From the NCBI RefSeq assembly GCF_001644605.1, contig NZ_CP011388.1, positions 390,440-454,439 on the forward strand: a stretch of 64,000 bases of DNA, written 5' to 3'. Source of the stretch: Paenibacillus swuensis. GTDB taxonomy: Bacteria > Bacillota > Bacilli > Paenibacillales > DY6. The notes below the pieces were generated by a model. That model searched no databases. It was not told where the DNA came from and was given only the letters and a program-made list of their open reading frames with translations. Below, piece by piece: positions 34,251-42,145 of this stretch. A program made the position numbers and the translations under genes. The first letter of the stretch is position 1, and each line of letters starts with the position of its first letter.

Positions 34251-34808
34251 CTATTCAAATCCTTCGTAACTCTCTTCATCCGCCATCGCCTGAATTTCGT
34301 CCGAAGTGATTGAGATATAGCGGTAGCCTTCTTCAGCGTGTTTCTGAAGCGCCTTTTGCTTGAAGTATCGCGGACTGGCTTCTCCTGCCTCTTCATCATA
34401 GACCAGAATGATGCCGTCCGACTTGCGGAACAGGAGCTCATCCCTCGCTGTAAATTGCCAAACCCCGCTGTATCCTTGCTTGCTCACCGAACCGTAATAG
34501 TCCACGCCCTTCAGAATGTTATGATAATATTCCTTCTTGGGGTCCTTCCACTTCTCCTCCGGATTCATGAACGCGGTCAGGATGGACAGCTTCAGGTCGG
34601 GATAGTCCTTCTTGAGCGCAATGACCGCTTCGCACGCCCATAAGTCCACACCGTACTGTCCCGGGGTTATCACCCACTCCAGCCCTTCCTCCACGAGGGG
34701 AAGAAGTTTCGCGGTTATGGCTTTTTGGATATAAGGAATGCCCGGATGCTTCTGATCGTAAATACTCAGTTCCTGCGCACGATAGCCGGTAATCAACAGA
34801 TTCTTCAT
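34251..34808 (-). CDS. ypsA: YpsA/DUF1273 SLOG-domain protein
   Basis: A 185-residue SLOG-superfamily (Rossmann-like) protein. It has the opening LLITGYRAQELSIYDQKHPG, WVITPGQYGVDLWACE and the C-terminal FRKSDGIILVYDEEAGEASPRYF, which all match YpsA. The family is predicted to bind nucleotide-like ligands. In B. subtilis and S. aureus YpsA has been linked to cell-division control. It starts 2 bp after the DUF3934 stop, without a clear ribosome-binding site, so it is probably translationally coupled to that gene. Confidence 0.9.
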   Translation of the reverse strand: MKNLLITGYRAQELSIYDQKHPGIPYIQKAITAKLLPLVEEGLEWVITPGQYGVDLWACEAVIALKKDYPDLKLSILTAFMNPEEKWKDPKKEYYHNILKGVDYYGSVSKQGYSGVWQFTARDELLFRKSDGIILVYDEEAGEASPRYFKQKALQKHAEEGYRYISITSDEIQAMADEESYEGFE

Positions 34809-34810
34809 TG

Positions 34811-35029
34811 TTATTTATGCGTGCCGAAATCGACCATAGTTTCTTTCTTGTTCTGAGGGGATTGCGAACGGTCCCGGGACCCTTTGTTGACCTCCGCCTT
34901 CTTCTTGTTGGAGATCGCTTTCGGCGCGCCCGGCACCGGTTTCTCAACGCGCTTCTTCGGCTTTTCTTTCCACCGGGTCCAGCCCTTCTTGTCGGTTCCC
35001 CGACCTGTGCCGCCTTTGGCTTTAGCCAT
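34811..35029 (-). CDS. small basic protein, DUF3934-like
   Basis: A 72-residue Lys/Gly/Arg-rich protein opening AKAKGGTGRGTDKKGWTRW, the pattern of the DUF3934 family of short Firmicute proteins. It is predicted to be disordered and positively charged, and could bind nucleic acid, though the family's role is unknown. It is longer than the ~40-residue Bacillus members, with an extra Lys/Ser/Asn tail. It is directly upstream of ypsA and probably in the same operon. Confidence 0.7.
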   Translation of the reverse strand: MAKAKGGTGRGTDKKGWTRWKEKPKKRVEKPVPGAPKAISNKKKAEVNKGSRDRSQSPQNKKETMVDFGTHK

Positions 35030-35141
35030 CTATGTTCACTCCGTTCCGTCATGGACCTGTATCTCTTGATTATTTAACCAAGTCTGATGAAATATACACT
35101 ATATTGTCCAATCTGTATAGACGGAGCCTGCGGCTGGCCGG

Positions 35142-38100
35142 TTACTGAAGCAGCTGTTGAAGTACTACTGCGGCTTGCGCCCGCGTTACAGGAGCCTTCG
35201 GCGAGAATTGCGCCGCAGCCGTTCCGCGCATCAAGCCGGCGCTTACCGATTTCTTAACGGCATCCGACGCCCAAGCGGAAATGCGTTGTTGATCTTTGTA
35301 CGAAACGGCCTCAGCGGTAAGCTGTATCCCGTGGTAAAGTTCATAGGCCTTGACCATCAGCACCGCCAACTCTTCACGGGTAACCATTCGATCCGGCTCA
35401 AAGGCAGCGCCATTGCTTGTTCCTGTTGCCAGCTTGGCGCGAACCAGCGATTTTACCGCTTCGGCATACGAAGCCTTCGGGTCTACATCCGCGAATACAG
35501 CTCCCGATGAATCCGATTTCAATTGAAGCGCGCGGGTAAGCCATACCGCAAGTTCCCCTCTCGTCATGTTTGAATGTGGAAGAACGGTTGCCTCGTTACG
35601 GTCAGCCCCTTGTTCGCCTCGGAAAACATGCTTAGCGAACAAGGTTCTGAAAGCTTCAAACGCCCAATGCTTCGGCGCCACATCTGCAGGTTTAACATCA
35701 TAGCTCATCAACGCATACTTGCTGAAGTGAGACAATTCGGTTGTGATTTCTTTCTTGGCAGCATTCCATTTACCGCCGACATATTCCCATAGGCTGGCAG
35801 CTTCGTTCCAGCGATAGATGCCTAACAGTTTCGCATGTCCGGAGCCTGCGTATGCGAAACGGACTTCAACCGGTGTGTTGAACGAGTCTAGCTTGTGCTG
35901 CTTGCCGTCTTTCGTGACAGCAAATAGTTCAAGATTGAACACAGATCCGGCTAAGGATAATCCCTTATCCTGCTGAGCTTTCGCAATTACCGTAGCTTGA
36001 TCTGATGTGATTTCCTCCAGCTTCATATGGACGGTCGCCGTCTCCAGCTGCGACGATGCGAGCAACTGTGTCAGTTGCTTCAATGTGCCGCCCGGGATAC
36101 TGACGGAGACCGAACCCTTCGAGATCTGCAGGCTTTTCTCCGCATGACGGATGACATCGCTTGCGGACAATACCGCTTCATTCTTACCCTCCGACAGCGC
36201 GACATTTATGACTCCAGCTTGCGCAGCCTCCACTGTAATCTGTTGCTGCTTGGATGCAGGCTGCGTCTTTACCTCCGGCCCGTTCGTTCCCGATTGCCCG
36301 CCTGTTCCAGGTTGCTCCGGTTGCGGTTGCGGCTGCGGTTGCGGTTGCGGTTGCGGTTGCGGTTGCGGTTCTGGTTGAGGTGTCGCAATCTTATCAGTAG
36401 TTACCTTAACCGTATTGCTATCTTCCGACCATAACCCTGCCGGAGATTGGGTTCTTAGCATAAAGTTATACTCTGTTCCAGGCTCCAAGCCCGTAACTGT
36501 TGTTTCGGAACTCGTCCCCGGAGCGGCCTGAACCATGTTCCCGTTCATGTACAACTGAACTTGTTTCACATTGCCTGAAGGCTTCGTCCAAGCGAGCTTC
36601 ACCTCATGCTCCGAATGTTCCACGGCGCTGAGCACCGATGCCTCGGGCTTCATCTTCGACGCGGCGATGGTCTGCGACGTTACGTAGACGAGCGAAGCGT
36701 TCCAGTATATAGCCTGTTCGTTCACGGTCCAATCGCCGTAGCTGTCCGCGAATGCTTTAGCCTTAAAACGGGAATAATTCTTACCCTCATTGCCGTTCGG
36801 CCCACCCGACAGGTATCCAGCAGGCGCGGTTGCCAGTCCATCCATCTTGTAGATGTTACTGAAAGGCTTAAGCAATGAATGTTCCCCGTATCCCGACACG
36901 AAAGAGAAGCTCAACGGATTCGTACCCAGCGCAAAATTCAAATTGTTCCGAAGCACTTCATAAATCTCGGAATCATCCGTCCCCAGCGCTTTGGAGAAGG
37001 AGTGCAGCACTTGCGAAGTGTTCAGCATGCCGAAGCCTACACTGCCCCAGAAGTACGTTTCACCGGCATTATTCTTCCAGGCGCCTGAAAGACTTCTGGA
37101 CTTCAGCATGGCTACAAAGTGATTGAAGTTGGACTTCACATAATCGATAACACGTTGATCCGCTCCGGGCGTAAGAATGTAATCCAGGTAACCCATTCCA
37201 TGATCAATGCCTAGATTCAGGTTGCCGAATATACGATTCTCCACATCCACATCGCTCGGTTGGCCTGAAGAGGAAGGCGCAGGGTCTGCTTCATAAGTCA
37301 GATAATGCTCCAGCATATAGTCGCTGTACGCTTGCTCCCCGGTCGCCCTGTACATAGCACCTGCAGCCTGCAAACGGAAGAAGCGGTCGTCTTCGAAGTA
37401 GTCGGCTGTGCCTTTTTTGCCTTGAATCATAACGGGATGGTCTACCAGGTACTTGAATCCTTTACGAGCCGCGCTCAGCAACTGATTCGCATAATCCGCG
37501 GTTTGCGGGTTCTCCCTGTAAATCACGGCAGCATGTGCCAGTGCGGATACCGCGGCTCCTGTGCTGTATGTCGGCTTCACGTTAGTATTGCCCGCATCAT
37601 CTGTGTCCGTGACGTACCTTTTGAAATCATTACGCAACCGCGCTTGCTCCGGATCGCTCAAATCGGTCGCGAACGGATTCGTGTTCATATCCATGACAGC
37701 CGAATAGAAGCCGCCGCTAGCCTCGTCTTGCATGCTCAGAATCCAGTCCAGTTCCCACTTTGCTTCGTCCAAAATATCGGGAAGTCCGTTGCCCGACTCC
37801 GGAATCCGGTTCTGACCGTCTGTGAACATCTGAGGCGCTTCTTCGTAAGCGTACAGAAGCTGTTTCACGGACCAGCCTGCAGAGCGCATGTATTTCCCGA
37901 AGTCACCGGCGTCATACCAGCCTTTACTTACATCCCGCTTGGGCCCGTCAACGTTCCCCGCGCGCATATCGGATTCGAACGGAGCGCTGAAGTCGTTCTC
38001 ATCCGGGAATTGCTCGGCGTAGCTTCCGCCGAAGAACATCGGGCGGGCATAGATTCCTGCATAAGCGGGATCCAGATCTATCCCTCCGCGTTGGTAATAG

Positions 38101-39155
38101 TAATATTTCATGCTGTCCGCCAGCAGGTTATCAAAGACGTTTTCCCCGATCTCGAAAGGATGCGAAGCTTCCGAATAACCTTCCACCTTCAGCACATATT
38201 CGCCGGGAGTTTGCAGATCATCAAAGCGCGCAATAAGCACTTTCTCGCCGCTGGCAACAGGATCCCAAGCTGTCACCAGCTCTAGCGATCCTTCATAAAC
38301 GGTTTCACCGTTGGTTGTGTTCTCGATCGTGAACGCAGTGCCCTCATCCGCGAGCAGATTTTCCGCGAAACCCGATACATTCGCGTACTTAGGCATCGTT
38401 GTCAGATAGCCGACTTGATTCACCTTCAGCGGATCATAGCTTCGCTCCTTATCGGGTGAGGTGATGCGAATATTGGCAATCCAGAACGATTGGGCTGCGG
38501 CATTGTTCGACCAATCCGGTCCAAATCCCAACGTCCATAGATGGTCCAATTGGAAGGCCGGTTTCTGGTCCGCCAGCGCTTTCAACGGGATGGAAACGTG
38601 TTGCCAGTTCCTGTTACTTTTGGTAGCGTTATCATCAATCTGTATCGTTTGGCCCACCTTGATCATCAAGCCTGCGGCCCGCTCATCGACACGATCTCCC
38701 AGTTCCACCATAAACGATTCCAAGCCTGTTTCTCCCAACACTTCGAATTCCAGCGTTCCATTCTCATAATAGGCGGACAGATCGTTCGTCGCCCATCCTG
38801 AGATGGCAAGTTCGCCGCCCCACCAGCCTGAATTTCCACCGGCTTTGTCGAAGGCTACGGAAGGCAGGTACACCGTGTCGTTAACACTGCTGCCGTACGT
38901 CGCGAAAGTAACCCCTTCATCCATCGGGAACGTCGCCGCGCCGCGCTTATTAATTTGACCGTCCGCCCAACCCATCAACGGGGTTGTCCGATCCTTGAAT
39001 ATGCGAATCTCTTGCAGGCGATTGTAGCCTTCCGGCGGTACGGCTCCCCCGGCTTGTCCTTCAACAACGGGATCGTTCGCATACGCTGTCAACACAGAGG
39101 AACACACCGACCACAACATGATCAAGACTAGAAAACCCATCTGTTTCTTCTTCAC
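35142..39155 (-). CDS. SLH-anchored glycoside hydrolase family 9 (endoglucanase-like)
   Basis: A 1337-residue surface enzyme. A signal peptide (to ~26) is followed by a beta-sandwich carbohydrate-binding-like domain (~45-225) and a CelD_N immunoglobulin-like domain (~235-330, DPLKVNQVGY). The GH9 catalytic domain spans ~335-835. The nucleophile/base Asps are in DAGDFG (D415, D418) and the acid Glu is in VNEQAIYW (E813). Then come a fibronectin III domain, a (Pro-Gln)n linker (~926-948), a beta domain, and three SLH repeats (~1160-1337) that bind secondary cell-wall polymers. The usual GH9 HPHHR motif is not visible where expected (GEHSLLKPFSN instead). The start is GTG after GGAGTG. Substrate: beta-glucan by family; a non-cellulose target is possible. 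Confidence 0.88.
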   Translation of the reverse strand: MKKKQMGFLVLIMLWSVCSSVLTAYANDPVVEGQAGGAVPPEGYNRLQEIRIFKDRTTPLMGWADGQINKRGAATFPMDEGVTFATYGSSVNDTVYLPSVAFDKAGGNSGWWGGELAISGWATNDLSAYYENGTLEFEVLGETGLESFMVELGDRVDERAAGLMIKVGQTIQIDDNATKSNRNWQHVSIPLKALADQKPAFQLDHLWTLGFGPDWSNNAAAQSFWIANIRITSPDKERSYDPLKVNQVGYLTTMPKYANVSGFAENLLADEGTAFTIENTTNGETVYEGSLELVTAWDPVASGEKVLIARFDDLQTPGEYVLKVEGYSEASHPFEIGENVFDNLLADSMKYYYYQRGGIDLDPAYAGIYARPMFFGGSYAEQFPDENDFSAPFESDMRAGNVDGPKRDVSKGWYDAGDFGKYMRSAGWSVKQLLYAYEEAPQMFTDGQNRIPESGNGLPDILDEAKWELDWILSMQDEASGGFYSAVMDMNTNPFATDLSDPEQARLRNDFKRYVTDTDDAGNTNVKPTYSTGAAVSALAHAAVIYRENPQTADYANQLLSAARKGFKYLVDHPVMIQGKKGTADYFEDDRFFRLQAAGAMYRATGEQAYSDYMLEHYLTYEADPAPSSSGQPSDVDVENRIFGNLNLGIDHGMGYLDYILTPGADQRVIDYVKSNFNHFVAMLKSRSLSGAWKNNAGETYFWGSVGFGMLNTSQVLHSFSKALGTDDSEIYEVLRNNLNFALGTNPLSFSFVSGYGEHSLLKPFSNIYKMDGLATAPAGYLSGGPNGNEGKNYSRFKAKAFADSYGDWTVNEQAIYWNASLVYVTSQTIAASKMKPEASVLSAVEHSEHEVKLAWTKPSGNVKQVQLYMNGNMVQAAPGTSSETTVTGLEPGTEYNFMLRTQSPAGLWSEDSNTVKVTTDKIATPQPEPQPQPQPQPQPQPQPQPEQPGTGGQSGTNGPEVKTQPASKQQQITVEAAQAGVINVALSEGKNEAVLSASDVIRHAEKSLQISKGSVSVSIPGGTLKQLTQLLASSQLETATVHMKLEEITSDQATVIAKAQQDKGLSLAGSVFNLELFAVTKDGKQHKLDSFNTPVEVRFAYAGSGHAKLLGIYRWNEAASLWEYVGGKWNAAKKEITTELSHFSKYALMSYDVKPADVAPKHWAFEAFRTLFAKHVFRGEQGADRNEATVLPHSNMTRGELAVWLTRALQLKSDSSGAVFADVDPKASYAEAVKSLVRAKLATGTSNGAAFEPDRMVTREELAVLMVKAYELYHGIQLTAEAVSYKDQQRISAWASDAVKKSVSAGLMRGTAAAQFSPKAPVTRAQAAVVLQQLLQ

Positions 39156-39280
39156 GCTTTCACACTCCTATTAGGATAAAGTTTAGTCCGACTGTCATGT
39201 ATCCGCTTTCTTTTTGATTATAGAAGTGTGAGAGTTGGGCGTATATGGTAATTTATTATGTTTATGGCACTCTGTTACGC

Positions 39281-39315
39281 AAAAAAAAGAACACCTGTCC
39301 AACGACAAGTGTTCT
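39281..39315 (-). terminator. terminator after thioesterase gene
   Basis: AGAACACTTGTC pairs with GACAGGTGTTCT (one mismatch) around a short loop, with eight Ts following on the minus strand. Confidence 0.85.
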
Positions 39316-39320
39316 CTTGA

Positions 39321-39779
39321 TTAAATTTCAATGCCTTCAAAAGCCGCAATCCTCTCGCGGACTTCCTCCGGAATTCTCGTGCTCTTGCCGCTCTTCGTGT
39401 CGATCAGAACAATGGCCCCGCGCCCCGCCGCTTTCAACTGATTATCTACGACGACGGCGTATTCAACATCCAGCGAAGACCTGCCGATTGACGCCACTCT
39501 GACATGGAGCTTCAGCGCATCCCGCAGATAGAGTTGAGCCAGGTACTGGCATTCCAGGTCCGCGACCACCGAAACTTGATCATCCCCGAACAAGTCCGTG
39601 GTCAACCCAATATGCTCGAAATACTCAATCCGTCCCTGTTCAAAATACATAAAGTAACTCACATTATTCACATGCCCCAGCATGTCGGTCTCACAGTAGC
39701 GAATTCGGATCGGAATGGAGAAATGGAATTGCTCTAGCCAGCTTTGCTTATCCGGCTGAATGAAAGTGGGTTTTCTCAT
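39321..39779 (-). CDS. hotdog-fold acyl-CoA thioesterase (4HBT family)
   Basis: A 152-residue cytoplasmic protein. The hallmark RYCETDMLGHVNNVSYFMYFEQGRIEYFE contains the catalytic Asp and the HVNN motif of YbgC/FadM-like thioesterases. The length and single hotdog domain fit a tetramer-forming enzyme that hydrolyses acyl-CoA. The specific acyl chain is unknown. AAAGGAAC precedes the ATG. It stands alone between the GH9 gene and the divergent sigma factor. Confidence 0.88.
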   Translation of the reverse strand: MRKPTFIQPDKQSWLEQFHFSIPIRIRYCETDMLGHVNNVSYFMYFEQGRIEYFEHIGLTTDLFGDDQVSVVADLECQYLAQLYLRDALKLHVRVASIGRSSLDVEYAVVVDNQLKAAGRGAIVLIDTKSGKSTRIPEEVRERIAAFEGIEI

Positions 39780-39904
39780 GTTGGTGTTCCTTTCGGGTGT
39801 TTTTTCTAGTATCGTACCATTTCAGTTGAGCAAAAGGTAGCTTGATTTTTCATACAATATCATGCTAAATTTGGGAGGAAATCCAAGGGATAGGAAAACA
39901 AAAT

Positions 39905-40807
39905 ATGTCTGATTACCATACTCTTTATGACGAATATCGCCCGTTGTTATTCCATATCGCATACAGGATGCTGGGATTGTCTCAGGACGCCGAAGATATC
40001 GTTCAGGATGTGTTCGTCTCCTTACAGCAACAGAATACCGTTGAAATTACCAATATGAAAGCATATCTTTGTAAACTTGTCTCCAATCGCTGTTTAAATG
40101 AGCTCAAATCATCGCGCAAAGCAAAGACGACTTACATCGGCCCTTGGCTGCCAGAACCGATCGTAACGGCGGCGGAAGGCAATCCCGAAAAGTCTCTGGA
40201 GCTCCAGGACGACATCGCCTACGCTTATCTAGTCGTGATGGAACGGCTGACACCGATGGAAAGGACCGTATTCGTGCTGCGGGAAACCCTCGGCTTCGCT
40301 TTCAAGGAAATCGGCGAATGGATCGGCACCTCTGAAGTGAATTGCAGGCAGCTGTTCAGTCGCGGGAAACGAAAGCTGGACGCTAAGGTAAACGACCCCG
40401 GTGTACCCATTTCTCGGATAAAACCTGAATCCCGGGCACTTAGTGTTTCGTTCAGCACCGCTTTTCGCGCCGGAGATATCCCTGCCATCGTTGAACTGCT
40501 GAGTGAAGATGCCATCATGCATACAGACGGCGGAGGTATCGTAAAAGCTGCAATCAACCCGATTATCGGCCGGAGTCGTGTCAAGGATCTGCTGGCCTTT
40601 TCCATTTCCAACTATCTTCGAACTGGGACTTTCAAGAAGGTACTTGTTAACGGCCAGGAAAGTTTTATGGTCCTGTATGACGGTAAACCGCACGCCGTGT
40701 ACACTCTGGTTGTAACTCCTGACGGAACGGCCGTTTCACGTGTATATGTCATGATGAATCCGCACAAACTTCTGGGTGTTGCCCGTTTGCTCGAGAGGCA
40801 GTCCTAA
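39905..40807 (+). CDS. ECF41 sigma factor with SnoaL-like C-terminal domain
   Basis: A 300-residue extracytoplasmic-function sigma factor. Sigma region 2 includes YRPLLFHIAYRMLGLSQDAEDIVQDVF, the linker carries the group signature GPWLPEP, and region 4 has LTPMERTVFVLRETLGFAFKEIGEWIG. The C-terminal ~110 residues are a SnoaL/NTF2-like domain with the DGGG motif (HTDGGGIV). In the ECF41 group this domain replaces an anti-sigma factor and modulates activity in cis. The usual partner is an adjacent oxidoreductase; here an azoreductase follows, with a matching promoter in front. Confidence 0.92.
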   Translation: MSDYHTLYDEYRPLLFHIAYRMLGLSQDAEDIVQDVFVSLQQQNTVEITNMKAYLCKLVSNRCLNELKSSRKAKTTYIGPWLPEPIVTAAEGNPEKSLELQDDIAYAYLVVMERLTPMERTVFVLRETLGFAFKEIGEWIGTSEVNCRQLFSRGKRKLDAKVNDPGVPISRIKPESRALSVSFSTAFRAGDIPAIVELLSEDAIMHTDGGGIVKAAINPIIGRSRVKDLLAFSISNYLRTGTFKKVLVNGQESFMVLYDGKPHAVYTLVVTPDGTAVSRVYVMMNPHKLLGVARLLERQS

Positions 40808-40830
40808 CGGGTTTATTTTTTTACGAACAT

Positions 40831-40857
40831 TGTCACAAATCAGTTCCTTCAGTTGTC
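40831..40857 (+). promoter_or_regulatory. ECF41-type promoter (TGTCACA-16-TGTC)
   Basis: TGTCACA, a 16-bp spacer and TGTC match the consensus I remember for ECF41 sigma factors (TGTCACA, 16 bp, CGTC) except at one base. It lies 44 bp upstream of the azoreductase ATG. Confidence 0.6.
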
Positions 40858-40900
40858 TTCTTTTAAGTACTGACTAAAAACAAAGTGGAGGAACCATCCA

Positions 40901-41542
40901 ATGAACAAACTGCTTGTCATCAATGCGCACCCTGAAGTGAATTCTGCTTCTTCCTACAGTTTAAATGTCCTAAATCATTTTATGAAAATCTATAAAGAGC
41001 GTCATGCCAATGACGAGGCTATCGAACAAATTAACCTTTACAATGATGTTATCCCCATGGTAGACCAAACGGTTTTAAGCGCATGGGGAAAACAAAACAA
41101 CGGCGAGGAATTAACAAGCGAAGAGCAAGAAGTAACCGGACGGATGAGCAATATTTTGCAGCAATTCAAGAGTGCCGATAAATATGTAATCGCCTATCCA
41201 TTGCATAACTTTAATATCCCGTCCAAACTGAAAGATTATATGGATAATATTCTGATCGCAAGAGAGACGTTCAAGTACACCGAAGACGGGTCCGTTGGTC
41301 TTCTCAAGGACGGACGCAGTATGCTCGTTATCCAAGGCAGCGGCGGCATTTATACTAACAATGACTGGTATACGGAAGTGGAGTACTCCCATAAGTACTT
41401 GAAGTCGATGTTTAACTTTCTTGGCATTGAAGATTACAATATACTGCGGGTTCAGGGAACGTCCATCTTGCCCCAAGATGAAATCTTGCAAAAAGCATAT
41501 CAAGAGGCGGAAGAAGCCGCTTCCATCCTTGCGGTAAAATGA
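40901..41542 (+). CDS. FMN-dependent NADH-azoreductase (AzoR family)
   Basis: A 213-residue flavodoxin-fold enzyme. The N-terminal LLVINAHPEVNSASSYS is the FMN phosphate loop. Central YPLHNFNIPSKLKDYMDNILIARETFKY and QGSGGIYTN are hallmarks of AzoR. It reduces quinones and azo compounds with NADH, usually as a dimer, and protects against thiol-reactive electrophiles. GGAGGAAC precedes the ATG. The ECF41-like promoter in the 93-bp gap suggests control by the upstream sigma factor. Confidence 0.9.
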   Translation: MNKLLVINAHPEVNSASSYSLNVLNHFMKIYKERHANDEAIEQINLYNDVIPMVDQTVLSAWGKQNNGEELTSEEQEVTGRMSNILQQFKSADKYVIAYPLHNFNIPSKLKDYMDNILIARETFKYTEDGSVGLLKDGRSMLVIQGSGGIYTNNDWYTEVEYSHKYLKSMFNFLGIEDYNILRVQGTSILPQDEILQKAYQEAEEAASILAVK

Positions 41543-41562
41543 GTGAGAACCGGACTCACAGA

Positions 41563-41609
41563 GCACACAAAAAGAACTCAAACTTAAAGTTTGAGTTCTT
41601 TTTGTGTGC
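41563..41609. terminator. bidirectional terminator, 47-bp perfect palindrome
   Basis: Two 23-bp perfectly complementary arms meet at a single central base. The arms carry A- and T-runs so that either strand ends in TTCTTTTTGTG. It separates the convergent azoreductase and HEAT-repeat genes. Confidence 0.9.
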
Positions 41610-41611
41610 TA

Positions 41612-42061
41612 TTACCCGCGCTTGCTATACAGATCGGACCACTGCTCCTCCAGCCAGGTGTCGAACTCCGCGCCCTTCTCGCCTTCATACGCGTCGTAGA
41701 TGTCGATTCGCATCTTCTTCAGCTTCTCCTTGAACTCTTCGAAGGTGTGACCCGCCGGCAAGCTCTTCTTGATTCTCAGCAGAATTTTCGGCAAACCCTT
41801 GAACAGCTCCGGCTTGTTCTTCGAAGGCAGCTTTGCGTCCTGGCCCAGCTTCTTCAGACTGTGGAATGCGGCTTCTTGCACTTTATACACGAGATCATTG
41901 TTCATGATCTTAGTCAGCATCGTAATGGTTTGGGACGCGTGAATGTTGCCCAGCGCTTCCACCGCATCCAGACGCTCGCGCCAATTGGACGCGCGGTGGG
42001 CGGATTTCTTCAGTTCCTCAAAGTTCTCAGGCAATTCGGTTGTTGTCTCTCTGTTATTCAA
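41612..42061 (-). CDS. HEAT-repeat protein, unknown partner
   Basis: A ~149-residue soluble helical protein. Two HEAT-like repeats are visible: SNWRERLDAVEALGNIHASQTITMLTKIM and LVYKVQEAAFHSLKKLGQDA. The C-terminal half (FEEFKEKLKKMRIDIYDAYEGEKGAEFDTWLEEQW) is also helical. Such proteins act in protein-protein contacts. AAGGAG is too near the ATG at 42070 but 10 nt from a TTG at 42061, which I therefore prefer. The upstream frame is open to 42115. Confidence 0.75.
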   Translation of the reverse strand: MNNRETTTELPENFEELKKSAHRASNWRERLDAVEALGNIHASQTITMLTKIMNNDLVYKVQEAAFHSLKKLGQDAKLPSKNKPELFKGLPKILLRIKKSLPAGHTFEEFKEKLKKMRIDIYDAYEGEKGAEFDTWLEEQWSDLYSKRG

Positions 42062-42145
42062 AAGATTCATGCTCCTTCGCGGTATGTTCATAGTCACATA
42101 CTTTATTAGAAACATTGTACCATAACCTGTTCCAATTTCGTAAAG

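Noticed and set aside
37305-38285. 326-residue plus-strand ORF inside the GH9 gene
   Set aside because: Antisense to the GH9 catalytic domain, with no ribosome-binding site and no recognisable features.
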